A stretch of 11,501 nt of DNA, taken from NCBI GenBank assembly GCA_046732855.1, contig JBKPNX010000268.1, positions 1 to 11,501 of the forward strand, read 5' to 3'. Under the pieces are notes generated by a model that did no database searches, was not told the DNA's origin, and worked only from the letters and a program-made list of their open reading frames with translations. This DNA comes from JBKPNX01 sp046732855. Lineage in GTDB: Bacteria > Pseudomonadota > Alphaproteobacteria > Geminicoccales > Geminicoccaceae. The translations under genes were made by a program, and so were the position numbers. This document shows, piece after piece, positions 1 to 5,928 of the stretch (position 1 is its first letter; each line of letters begins with the position of its first letter).

Positions 1-276
1 CCCGAGGACATCTCGCTCGACGATGTCGCGCGACCGATTGCGCTCGTGGGCAATGGCGCGGCTCTGATCCGCGTCGCGCTGCCCGAGGACCGGCCGATCG
101 TCCGCGCGGACGTCGAGCCGGACGCGTCGGGCGTGGCGCGCCGGGCGCTTGCTCGCATCGCCGCAGGCGAGCGGGCGCGCGCGGGACCGGAGGTGCAGCC
201 GCTCTATCTGCGGCCGCCCGATGCGCGACTCCCGGCGCCTCGGCCGGCGCGCGCCGGCGCAGCAGCTGGCGCCTGA
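1..276 (+). CDS. tsaB: TsaB, tRNA t6A37 threonylcarbamoyltransferase complex subunit (3' part only)
   Basis: The open frame enters from the left edge in frame 1 and ends at TGA 274-276, giving the last 91 residues. TsaB is the inactive ASKHA-fold partner of TsaD. It is needed to form N6-threonylcarbamoyl-adenosine at position 37 of ANN-decoding tRNAs in the cytoplasm. The visible part shows the late-domain segment VGNGA near residue 17 of the fragment and the C-terminal PLYLRPPDARLP, which closely matches the family's usual end (YLR.PDA). The catalytic-fold N-terminus lies outside the window. The Ala/Arg/Pro-rich tail after PDARLP is about 15 residues and looks unconserved. Its neighbour rimI starts one base after the stop; tsaB-rimI pairs are common in bacteria. 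Identification rests on the C-terminal motif plus this context, so it is likely but not certain. Confidence 0.85.
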   Translation, partial: PEDISLDDVARPIALVGNGAALIRVALPEDRPIVRADVEPDASGVARRALARIAAGERARAGPEVQPLYLRPPDARLPAPRPARAGAAAGA

Positions 277-277
277 C

Positions 278-817
278 ATGCTCGCGCTCAAACGCGACAG
301 CACGCTCAAGATCAAGCCGGTCGGACCGTTCGACCTCGGTCGCCTCGCCCGCCTGCACCAGGCCTGTTTCGAGGAACCCTGGAGCCGCGCCGATCTGGCC
401 CATCTGCTCGCATTGCCTGGCGGCTTCGGCCTGCTCGCCCGTCTGTTCGAGCCGCATCTCGCCGGGCTCGACGGCATGCGCGGCGTCGGCTTCGCCTTGT
501 GCCGCGTGGTGCGCGATGAGGGCGAACTGCTCTCGATCGGGGTCGGTCCGGCCTACCGCCGCCGCGCCATCGGCACGGCGCTCCTGCGCGAAAGCATGGA
601 GCGCTGTCGCCGCGCCGGCGCCGGCGTCATGTTCCTGGAAGTCGCCACCGACAACCGTTCGGCGCAGGCTCTCTACGAGACCTTCGGCTTCCAAGGTGTC
701 GGCCGGCGCGACGGCTACTACCAGCGCGCCAACGGTACCCGCATCAGCGCGTACACCATGCGCTGCGACCTCGCCGGGCTTGCCTTGCCCGACCACCGCC
801 CGCGCCTCTGGCGCTGA
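278..817 (+). CDS. rimI: RimI-type ribosomal protein N-acetyltransferase (GNAT family)
   Basis: Encodes 179 residues from ATG 278, one base after the tsaB stop, which implies co-translation. A longer reading from 149 would lie inside tsaB and is rejected. RimI transfers acetyl from acetyl-CoA to the N-terminal alanine of ribosomal protein S18. GNAT hallmarks are clear: beta4 LLSIGVGPAY, then the acetyl-CoA pyrophosphate loop RRRAIGTA (residues 94-101). The RimI signature FLEVATDN..A..LYETFGF follows (119-138), with Glu121 and Tyr133 in the positions of the catalytic Glu and Tyr of known RimI. GYY is at 146-148. The protein is about 30 residues longer than E. coli RimI (148 aa), with additions at both ends and an insertion after residue 45 (PGGFGLLARLFEPHLAGLDG). 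Such length is not rare in Alphaproteobacteria. Substrate specificity (S18 or a broader Nt-acetyltransferase) cannot be read from sequence. Confidence 0.92.
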   Translation: MLALKRDSTLKIKPVGPFDLGRLARLHQACFEEPWSRADLAHLLALPGGFGLLARLFEPHLAGLDGMRGVGFALCRVVRDEGELLSIGVGPAYRRRAIGTALLRESMERCRRAGAGVMFLEVATDNRSAQALYETFGFQGVGRRDGYYQRANGTRISAYTMRCDLAGLALPDHRPRLWR

Positions 818-842
818 CCGCGCGCCGCACCGCTCATCTTCA

Positions 843-865
843 CCAGTCGCCCCGCGACCGACTGG
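843..865 (+). other. Hairpin 26 bases downstream of rimI
   Basis: CCAGTCG (843-849) and CGACTGG (859-865) form a perfect 7-bp stem with a 9-base loop. No T-run follows, so it is not a standard intrinsic terminator. It may protect the 3' end of the tsaB-rimI transcript or mark a Rho-dependent end. Such stems also arise by chance in GC-rich DNA. Confidence 0.3.
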
Positions 866-1088
866 CCCGCGAGCTCAACGCGGTGGGTGCGGCGCCCGCG
901 CGGCGGCGTCCGCAGCTTGCCGACTGCTGATCGGGGACTGCCCGGTGGCCGCACCTTCGCCATTTTCTCCGGGAACAGCATGGTGTTCGAGGACGGGGAA
1001 TGGCCAGACCTCGGCCGAGACATCAAAGCTCTATTCGGCTTTGTTCAAGGCTTTCTTGGCTCATCTTCCCGAAATAGCAAAAAAATGC

Positions 1089-1116
1089 TTGCGCCTTTGA
1101 AAACTCGAAATATGTT
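1089..1116 (+). promoter_or_regulatory. Candidate sigma70-type promoter and autoregulatory region of mucR
   Basis: TTGCGC (1089-1094), a 16-base spacer and TATGTT (1111-1116) fit a -35/-10 pair. They sit at the end of the AT-rich block and about 45 bases before the preferred mucR ATG. The -10 lies inside an inverted repeat CGAAA-TATG-TTTCG (1106-1119), and the CGAAATA word recurs 36 bases upstream. MucR proteins bind AT-rich DNA with T-A steps and often repress their own gene. This region is the obvious autoregulatory site, but that is inference. Confidence 0.45.
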
Positions 1117-1163
1117 TCGGGGTGACAACTAACCAAGCCAGCTCGCAGAGGGCGCAGTGCGCT

Positions 1164-1595
1164 ATGACTGAAAAGATGAGCCAAAACGAGCTCCTGGCGC
1201 TGACCACTGAAATTGTGGCATCGCACGTTTCCAACAACACCGTCGCCGTGTCCGACCTTCCCGAGCTGATTCGGCAGGTCTACGGGAGTCTCACCAACCT
1301 CTCGCCGACACCTGCGCCCGAGCAGCCGGAGAAGCCACAACCTGCGGTTCCCGTTAAGAAGTCGGTCACGCCGGAGTACATCGTCTGTCTGGAAGACGGG
1401 AAGAAGCTCAAGATGCTGAAGCGGCATCTGAAGACCCGTTACGACATGACGCCGGAGGAGTATCGCAAGCGCTGGGGTCTGCAGGAAGATTATCCGATGG
1501 TTGCGCCGAGCTACGCCCAGCAGCGCAGCGCGCTCGCCAAGAAGATCGGGCTTGGCACCAAACGGGGCGCCCGCACCAGACGGGGCGCTGCATGA
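1164..1595 (+). CDS. mucR: MucR/Ros family zinc-finger transcriptional regulator
   Basis: The protein is 143 residues from ATG 1164. MucR proteins are global regulators in Alphaproteobacteria (exopolysaccharide, motility, cell cycle, virulence), binding AT-rich DNA as higher-order oligomers. Residues 8-43 (ELLALTTEIVASHVSNNTV, then SDLPELIRQVY) match the conserved N-terminal oligomerisation region. A Pro-rich linker follows at 48-63. SVTPEYIVCLEDGKKLK, LKRHLKTRYDMTPEEYR and YPMVAPSYA (67-118) form the Ros/MucR finger. The finger has Cys75 and His88, but Asp78 stands at the second Cys position, and Arg92/Tyr93 at the final His position. The C-terminus is basic (GTKRGARTRRGAA). ATG 1164 is chosen because MTEKMSQNELL aligns with usual MucR starts and AGAGGG lies 11 bases upstream. 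GTG 1122 would add 14 unconserved residues without a good ribosome site. The gene is separated on both sides by long gaps, so it is probably transcribed alone. Confidence 0.92.
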   Translation: MTEKMSQNELLALTTEIVASHVSNNTVAVSDLPELIRQVYGSLTNLSPTPAPEQPEKPQPAVPVKKSVTPEYIVCLEDGKKLKMLKRHLKTRYDMTPEEYRKRWGLQEDYPMVAPSYAQQRSALAKKIGLGTKRGARTRRGAA

Positions 1596-1642
1596 CGTTG
1601 AAATCACCGGCGGCATAGCCGCATCGCGCGAGCCGCGGGCCC

Positions 1643-1667
1643 CGCCGTGCTCCGGCGCCGCACGGCG
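1643..1667 (+). other. Hairpin downstream of mucR
   Basis: CGCCGTGC (1643-1650) and GCACGGCG (1660-1667) make a perfect 8-bp stem with a 9-base loop, starting 47 bases after the mucR stop. No T-run follows, so termination by this element alone is doubtful. A role in mRNA 3'-end stability or Rho-assisted termination is possible. Confidence 0.35.
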
Positions 1668-1846
1668 CGTGCGTGGCGTCGAGAAATGCGGGGCCTGCCA
1701 GCGCGGGACTTGCCGGGGCGGCACAGGAGCGCCGTGAAGCGGAAGTGACCGCTCTCCTCGCCCTCCGCCCTGCACTGATCGCGACCGCTGCATCGCGCCG
1801 GATCGCCCCCAGACGGGCCTCGCGTGTGCCCGTGCATCGCAGCGGC

Positions 1847-1875
1847 TTGACGCGGTGCCGGCGGATTCCCATAAA
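1847..1875 (+). promoter_or_regulatory. Candidate sigma70-type promoter for miaB and the downstream cluster
   Basis: TTGACG (1847-1852, 5 of 6 consensus bases), a 17-base spacer and CATAAA (1870-1875, 4 of 6) form one of the better promoter matches in the window. Transcription would start near 1882, leaving a leader of roughly 95 bases before the miaB GTG. It is the natural promoter for miaB-phoH-ybeY-corC-lnt. Confidence 0.55.
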
Positions 1876-1977
1876 AGCGTCATGAGGGAGTGTTAGCCGA
1901 CACGCATGACAGGTGGCGATCCGCGCATCGATTTGATCACGCCGGCCCTCGAACTGACGACTGGTGGCCATTGAGGC

Positions 1978-3366
1978 GTGTCCAAGAAACTCTTTATCAA
2001 GACCTTCGGCTGCCAGATGAACGTGTATGACTCCGCCCGGATGGCGGATGCTCTCACGTTGCATGGCTATGTCGCCACCGCCTGCGCCGAAGACGCCGAT
2101 CTGGTCATCCTCAACACCTGCCATATCCGGGAAAAGGCAGCCGAGAAGGTGTATTCGGAGCTCGGCCGGCTGCGCCAACTGCGCGCGCGCCGGCGCGCGG
2201 CCGGCACCGACATGGTGATCGGGGTCGCCGGCTGCGTGGCGCAGGCGGAAGGCCAGGCCCTGCTCGAGCGGGCGCCGTTCGTCGACATCGTGGTCGGCCC
2301 GCAGGCCTATCACCGCCTGCCCGAGCTGCTGCACCGGCGCGCGCGCTCTGCGGGCGGCGTGCTCGATACGGAGTTCCCGGCCGAGAGCAAGTTCGACCGT
2401 CTGCCCGAGGAGCTGGCGAGCCCGCCCGGCGTCTCCGCGTTCCTGACCGTTCAGGAAGGCTGCGACAAGTTCTGCACGTTCTGCGTGGTGCCGTACACCC
2501 GAGGCGCCGAGGCGTCGCGCCCCGCCGCAGCGATCCTCGCCGAGGCGCGGCGCCTGGTCGACGCCGGCGCGCGCGAGATCACCCTGCTCGGTCAGAACGT
2601 CAACGCTTACCGCGGCGACGGACCCGAGGGGCGGCCGTGGAGTCTGGCCCGGCTGATCCGGGCGCTGGCCGAAATCGACGAGCTTGCGCACATCCGGTAC
2701 ACCACCTCCCATCCACGCGATATGACCGCCGACCTGATCGAGGCGCACGGCAGCATCGACAAGCTGATGCCGTTCCTGCACCTGCCGGTGCAATCGGGCG
2801 CCGATCCGGTGCTTCAGGCCATGAACCGGCGCCACACCGCCGACGATTACCGGCGGACCGTCGAGCGCCTGCGCGCGGCGCGCCCGGACCTCGCCCTGTC
2901 GTCCGATTTCATCGTCGGCTTCCCGGGCGAGAGCGAGCGCGATTTCGCGGCGACGCTCGCGCTGGTCGAAGAGATCGGCTTCGCTCAGGCGTTCTCGTTC
3001 AAGTACAGCCCCCGGCCGGGCACCCCGGCGGCCGCCCTGCGCAAGCAGATCGCGGACCCGATCAAGAGCGAGCGCCTGATGCGCCTGCAGGCGCTGCTGG
3101 CCGAGCAGACGCGCACGTTCAACGACCGCGCCGTCGGCCGGGTTCTGCCGGTCCTGCTCGAGCGTCCGGGGCGACATCCCGGCCAACAGGTCGGGCGCAC
3201 GCCCTATCTGCAGGCGGTTCACGTTGAGAGGCCCGGCGCGGTCCTCGGCGAGACGATCGATGTCCTGATCACCGACAGTCGCGCCCACAGCCTGGCCGCG
3301 GTCGCGGTCGCGCCGGGATCCGGGCGATCAGATGTCCATTGCCGAGGAATGCGTCCATGCGCTTGA
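1978..3366 (+). CDS. miaB: MiaB, tRNA-2-methylthio-N6-isopentenyladenosine-37 synthase
   Basis: A radical-SAM methylthiotransferase of 462 residues that adds a methylthio group to C2 of i6A37 in tRNAs reading UNN codons. It uses two [4Fe-4S] clusters and S-adenosylmethionine. The UPF0004 domain carries Cys12 (FGCQMN), Cys48 (LNTCHIREKA) and Cys86 (AGCVAQ), which bind the auxiliary cluster. The radical-SAM motif CxxxCxxC is Cys162, Cys166 and Cys169 (EGCDKFCTFC), followed by VVPYTRG. LLGQNVNAY, TSHPRDM, HLPVQSG and DFIVGFPGE are all present. A TRAM domain covers roughly 375-445. The start is GTG 1978: an in-frame TGA lies at 1972-1974, and SKKLFIKTFGCQMN matches family starts. GGTGG at 1963-1967 is a fair ribosome site 10 bases away. 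The last 10 bases overlap phoH. The final ~15 residues, rich in Gly, Ser, Arg and Cys, look unconserved. Confidence 0.97.
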   Translation: MSKKLFIKTFGCQMNVYDSARMADALTLHGYVATACAEDADLVILNTCHIREKAAEKVYSELGRLRQLRARRRAAGTDMVIGVAGCVAQAEGQALLERAPFVDIVVGPQAYHRLPELLHRRARSAGGVLDTEFPAESKFDRLPEELASPPGVSAFLTVQEGCDKFCTFCVVPYTRGAEASRPAAAILAEARRLVDAGAREITLLGQNVNAYRGDGPEGRPWSLARLIRALAEIDELAHIRYTTSHPRDMTADLIEAHGSIDKLMPFLHLPVQSGADPVLQAMNRRHTADDYRRTVERLRAARPDLALSSDFIVGFPGESERDFAATLALVEEIGFAQAFSFKYSPRPGTPAAALRKQIADPIKSERLMRLQALLAEQTRTFNDRAVGRVLPVLLERPGRHPGQQVGRTPYLQAVHVERPGAVLGETIDVLITDSRAHSLAAVAVAPGSGRSDVHCRGMRPCA

Positions 3367-4367
3367 AGCCGGTGTCGCTCGAGCCCCAAGGCGTCGTGTC
3401 GCGAACCTTGAGTTTCGAGGACAACGCGCGCTGTGCGGTGCTGTTCGGCAGGCATCACGAGCATCTCGCCCTGGTCGAGCAGCAGTTGCCCGTGACGCTT
3501 GCGGCCCGTGGCAACCTGGTCACCATCAGCGGCGAACCGGAGCCCGCAGACACCGCCGCCGCGGTGCTCGAGGAGCTCTATCGCCAGCTCGATGGCCGTC
3601 TGGATCTGGGCCGGAGCGAGGTCGACGCCGCGATTCGCATGATCGTGCGCGGGCCGCGCGAAGCGTTGACCGGCGATGACGTCGTGATCCGCACCGAGCG
3701 GCGGCGGGTCACCCCGCGCTCGCCCACCCAGGCGGCGTACCTCCGGGCGATGAGCCAGCACGATCTGGTGTTCGGCATCGGTCCGGCCGGCACCGGCAAG
3801 ACTTATCTCGCGGTCGCCACCGGCGTCGGCCTGCTCCGGCAGCGGGTGGTCGACCGGTTGATCCTGTCGCGTCCCGCGGTCGAGGCCGGCGAGCGCTTGG
3901 GTTTCCTCCCGGGCGACATGAAGGACAAGGTCGATCCGTACCTGCGGCCGCTGTACGATGCCCTGCAGGACATGCTGCCGGACGGCAAACTCGGAGCGAA
4001 GCTGGAGAGTGGCCAGATCGAGATCGCGCCGCTCGCGTTCATGCGCGGCCGCACCTTGGCCAATGCGTTCGTGATCCTAGATGAGGCACAGAACACCACG
4101 CCCGCGCAGATGAAGATGTTCTTGACCCGGCTCGGCGAGAATTCCCGGATGGTGGTGACCGGGGATCCCTCGCAGGACGACCTGCCGCCCGGCACCAGGT
4201 CCGGCCTGATCGACGCAGTCAACCGAATCGACCAGACCAGCGGGGTCGCGGTGGTCCGCTTCTCCGAGCAGGACATTGTCCGACATCCCCTGGTCGAGGT
4301 CATCCTTCAGGCTTACAACACTAACGAGGGCGCCCCGCAGGTTCAGGCGGACGTCGACCATGGCTGA
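3357..4367 (+). CDS. phoH: PhoH family ATPase (YbeZ-like)
   Basis: Encodes 336 residues. PhoH-like proteins are cytoplasmic P-loop ATPases related to the helicase core of RecD-like proteins. The YbeZ branch is linked by genetics and interaction data to YbeY and rRNA/RNA metabolism, though its exact reaction is not settled. Walker A is GIGPAGTGKT (140-149), preceded by the usual SPTQAAYLRAM. SRPAVEAGERLGFLPGD and the Walker B box VILDEAQN (239-246) follow, then MVVTGDPSQDDLPPGTRSGL as a sensor-type region. An N-terminal KH-like part covers roughly 1-90. ATG 3357 is chosen because GAGGA at 3344-3348 stands 8 bases upstream; TTG 3339 is possible but not needed. The gene overlaps the miaB end by 10 bases, suggesting translational coupling. 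The identity is secure, the biochemical role less so. Confidence 0.95.
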   Translation: MRLKPVSLEPQGVVSRTLSFEDNARCAVLFGRHHEHLALVEQQLPVTLAARGNLVTISGEPEPADTAAAVLEELYRQLDGRLDLGRSEVDAAIRMIVRGPREALTGDDVVIRTERRRVTPRSPTQAAYLRAMSQHDLVFGIGPAGTGKTYLAVATGVGLLRQRVVDRLILSRPAVEAGERLGFLPGDMKDKVDPYLRPLYDALQDMLPDGKLGAKLESGQIEIAPLAFMRGRTLANAFVILDEAQNTTPAQMKMFLTRLGENSRMVVTGDPSQDDLPPGTRSGLIDAVNRIDQTSGVAVVRFSEQDIVRHPLVEVILQAYNTNEGAPQVQADVDHG

Positions 4368-4414
4368 TCCGATGGGCCCGGTCCGGCCGACGCTTCGGGT
4401 GGCGGCGGGTCGGC

Positions 4415-4433
4415 CGGCCGCACGGTGCGGCCG
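4415..4433 (+). other. Perfect inverted repeat just upstream of ybeY
   Basis: CGGCCGCAC (4415-4423) and GTGCGGCCG (4425-4433) are 9-base arms around a single base. In RNA this gives a compact GC-rich hairpin ending 12 bases before the ybeY ATG. It could limit ribosome access to ybeY unless translation from phoH opens it. No T-run follows, so it is not a terminator. Confidence 0.4.
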
Positions 4434-4445
4434 CTCCTAGCCAAC

Positions 4446-5015
4446 ATGGATCCTGACCCACCAAGTACCATCGCGCTGACCGTCGGCACCCCCGCCTGGC
4501 GGAGGCTTCTGGCCGATCCCGAGAGTGTCTGTCGGCGCGCGGTCGCGGCGACGCTCGCCGGCGTGCCGAGCCCGGCCTGGCTCGCGCGCTCCGAAGTGAG
4601 CGTGCTGCTGGCCGACGATGCCACGGTGCGCAAGCTGAACGCCCACTTTCGCGGCAGGGATCGCGCGACCGACGTCCTGTCCTTCCCCGCATTCGACAAT
4701 GTGCTCGATGAAGCGCCCCGGCACCCGGCGCCCGGGCCCCTCCCGCTCGGCGACATCGTGCTGGCGCTCGAGACCGTCCAGGCCGAGGCGGCGGACGCGG
4801 GCACGCCGTTCGCCGATCACGTCAGCCACCTGGTGGTCCACGCCTGCCTGCACCTCTTGGGCTATGACCATCAGACCGACGACGACGGGGCGCGCATGGA
4901 GGGGCTGGAGCGCGGCATTCTCGCGCGCCTCGGGCTACCGGATCCGTACGTCGACGCCGCCGAGAGGCCGGCGCCGGCAACCGCGGGCGAGCCCGCTGCG
5001 GAGATGCGATCATGA
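4446..5015 (+). CDS. ybeY: YbeY, endoribonuclease/16S rRNA maturation factor
   Basis: A 189-residue protein from ATG 4446. YbeY is a metal-dependent single-strand endoribonuclease required for 16S rRNA 3'-end maturation and 70S quality control. The signature HACLHLLGYDH supplies His132, His136 and His142, the three metal ligands of the H-x3-H-x5-H motif. FRGRDRATDVLSFP, near residue 75, and PLGDIVLA are the other conserved blocks. It is longer than E. coli YbeY (155 aa), mainly through a variable N-terminus and a C-terminal Ala/Pro-rich tail after LPDP. GTG 4425 would add seven residues but lies inside the inverted repeat; neither start has a strong Shine-Dalgarno. The phoH-ybeY gap is 78 bases, unusually long for this cluster. 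The stop overlaps corC as ATGA. Confidence 0.95.
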   Translation: MDPDPPSTIALTVGTPAWRRLLADPESVCRRAVAATLAGVPSPAWLARSEVSVLLADDATVRKLNAHFRGRDRATDVLSFPAFDNVLDEAPRHPAPGPLPLGDIVLALETVQAEAADAGTPFADHVSHLVVHACLHLLGYDHQTDDDGARMEGLERGILARLGLPDPYVDAAERPAPATAGEPAAEMRS

Positions 5016-5926
5016 AGGAACTGCCGGCAGGCGGGCGCGAGGCGAACGTCTCGCTGCTCCAGGGGCTGCTCGCCCGGCTGCGCGTCTTGGCCCGGCGCCG
5101 CAACGGCGATGGCCATTCCCTGCGCGAGACGCTCGAGGAGCTGATCGAGGAGGACGAAGGCGACCAGGGCCAGGACCGCGCCGAGTTCACCGAGCAGGAG
5201 CGCGAGCTGCTGCTCAACGCGCTCAGCTTCGGGGAGCTGCAGGTCTGGGATGTCATGGTGCCGCGCTCGGACATCCAGGCGGTCGAGGCCTCGGCCGGCC
5301 TGAGCGAGGTGGTCGGCACCATGCGCACGGCGATGCATACCCGCCTGCCGGTCTACCGGGACAATCTCGACGACGTCGTCGGCATGATCCACATCAAGGA
5401 CCTGCTGCCCTATTGGGGCGACGGCGCCGAGTTCCGGCTGGAGCCGATCATCCGCGAGGTGCTGTTCGTGCCGCCGTCGATGCGGGTTCTCGACCTGCTC
5501 CTGCAGATGCGCGACACCGGCGTGCACATGGCGATCGTGGTCGACGAGTACGGCGGCACCGATGGTCTGGCGACGATCGAGGATCTGGTCGAGGAGATCG
5601 TCGGCGAGATCCAGGACGAGCACGACAAGATCGTGCCGCCGCAGATCGTCGAGGTCGGCGCCGGCGTGTTCGAGGCCGACGCGCGGGTCGAGGTCGAGGA
5701 GCTGGAGGAGCGGCTCGGCACCCAGCTGCTGGACGCCGAGCGGCGGGAGGACGTCGATACCTTGGGCGGGCTGATCTTCACGCTGCTCGATCGGGTGCCG
5801 GCGCGCGGCGAGATCGTGCGCCATCCGGCGGGCATCGAGTTCGAGGTGCTCGAGGCGGATCCCCGCCGCATCAAACGGGTGCGCATCATCCGACAGGATC
5901 AGCCGGCGACCGTGGACGAGGCCTGA
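5012..5926 (+). CDS. corC: CorC/HlyC family protein with paired CBS domains
   Basis: Encodes 304 residues starting at ATG 5012, which overlaps the ybeY stop by four bases (ATGA). GGAG lies about 9 bases upstream. The protein lacks the DUF21 membrane domain of its larger relatives and should be cytoplasmic. After an acidic N-terminal stretch (LEELIEEDEG, 41-50) comes the entry motif VWDVMVPRSDIQAV (78-91). The CBS pair spans about 80-195, with RLPVYRDN, VGMIHIKDLL (123-132) and VVDEYGGTDGLATIEDL (166-182). A CorC_HlyC transporter-associated domain covers about 205-295. The family is tied to Mg2+/Co2+ efflux and, in the conserved ybeX-lnt context, to ribosome and envelope homeostasis. The precise function is unsettled; CBS domains suggest an adenine-nucleotide ligand. 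It is followed by lnt after a 2-base gap. Confidence 0.93.
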   Translation: MKELPAGGREANVSLLQGLLARLRVLARRRNGDGHSLRETLEELIEEDEGDQGQDRAEFTEQERELLLNALSFGELQVWDVMVPRSDIQAVEASAGLSEVVGTMRTAMHTRLPVYRDNLDDVVGMIHIKDLLPYWGDGAEFRLEPIIREVLFVPPSMRVLDLLLQMRDTGVHMAIVVDEYGGTDGLATIEDLVEEIVGEIQDEHDKIVPPQIVEVGAGVFEADARVEVEELEERLGTQLLDAERREDVDTLGGLIFTLLDRVPARGEIVRHPAGIEFEVLEADPRRIKRVRIIRQDQPATVDEA

Positions 5927-5928
5927 GC

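Larger units (their letters stand above)
818..1163. other. Non-coding region between rimI and mucR
   Basis: These 346 bases hold no convincing gene. The first 200 bases are GC-rich like the neighbours and contain one hairpin (843-865). The last part, about 1020-1135, is clearly AT-richer, with short A and T runs and repeated words: CGAAATA at 1070-1076 and 1106-1112, GGCTTT at 1037-1042 and 1049-1054. This is where the mucR promoter and probable operator lie. A 50-codon frame from ATG 980 to TAA 1130-1132 exists but is weakly supported. Confidence 0.6.
1596..1977. other. Non-coding region between mucR and miaB
   Basis: These 382 bases contain a GC-rich hairpin near mucR (1643-1667), a good promoter (1847-1875) and the miaB leader. 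I see no conserved protein in any frame; the frames running through it are Arg/Ala/Pro-rich shadows. A 22-codon frame from ATG 1906 to TGA 1972-1974 lies in the leader, in phase with miaB. In related genomes, as I recall, a fur/irr-type gene often stands near here; none is visible. Confidence 0.6.

Noticed and set aside
1122..1163. GTG 1122 as the mucR start
   Set aside because: The 14 extra residues do not resemble MucR starts, the ribosome site is poor, and the codon lies almost on the candidate -10 element. ATG 1164 fits the family.
1408..3288. Long minus-strand open frame (626 codons) opposite mucR, the intergenic gap and miaB
   Set aside because: Same GC-driven shadow effect. It spans a non-coding gap and two well-supported + genes and shows no recognisable domain.
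3339..3356. TTG 3339 as the phoH start
   Set aside because: ATG 3357 has GAGGA at 8 bases. The TTG would need a ribosome site further upstream that is not evident, and the six added residues are not conserved as far as I can tell.
4699..5928. Upstream extension of the lnt frame through ybeY and corC, suggesting a giant fusion protein
   Set aside because: The extension is out of frame with two secure genes and is Arg-rich without motifs. A Shine-Dalgarno and TTG at 5929 give a normal-length Lnt.
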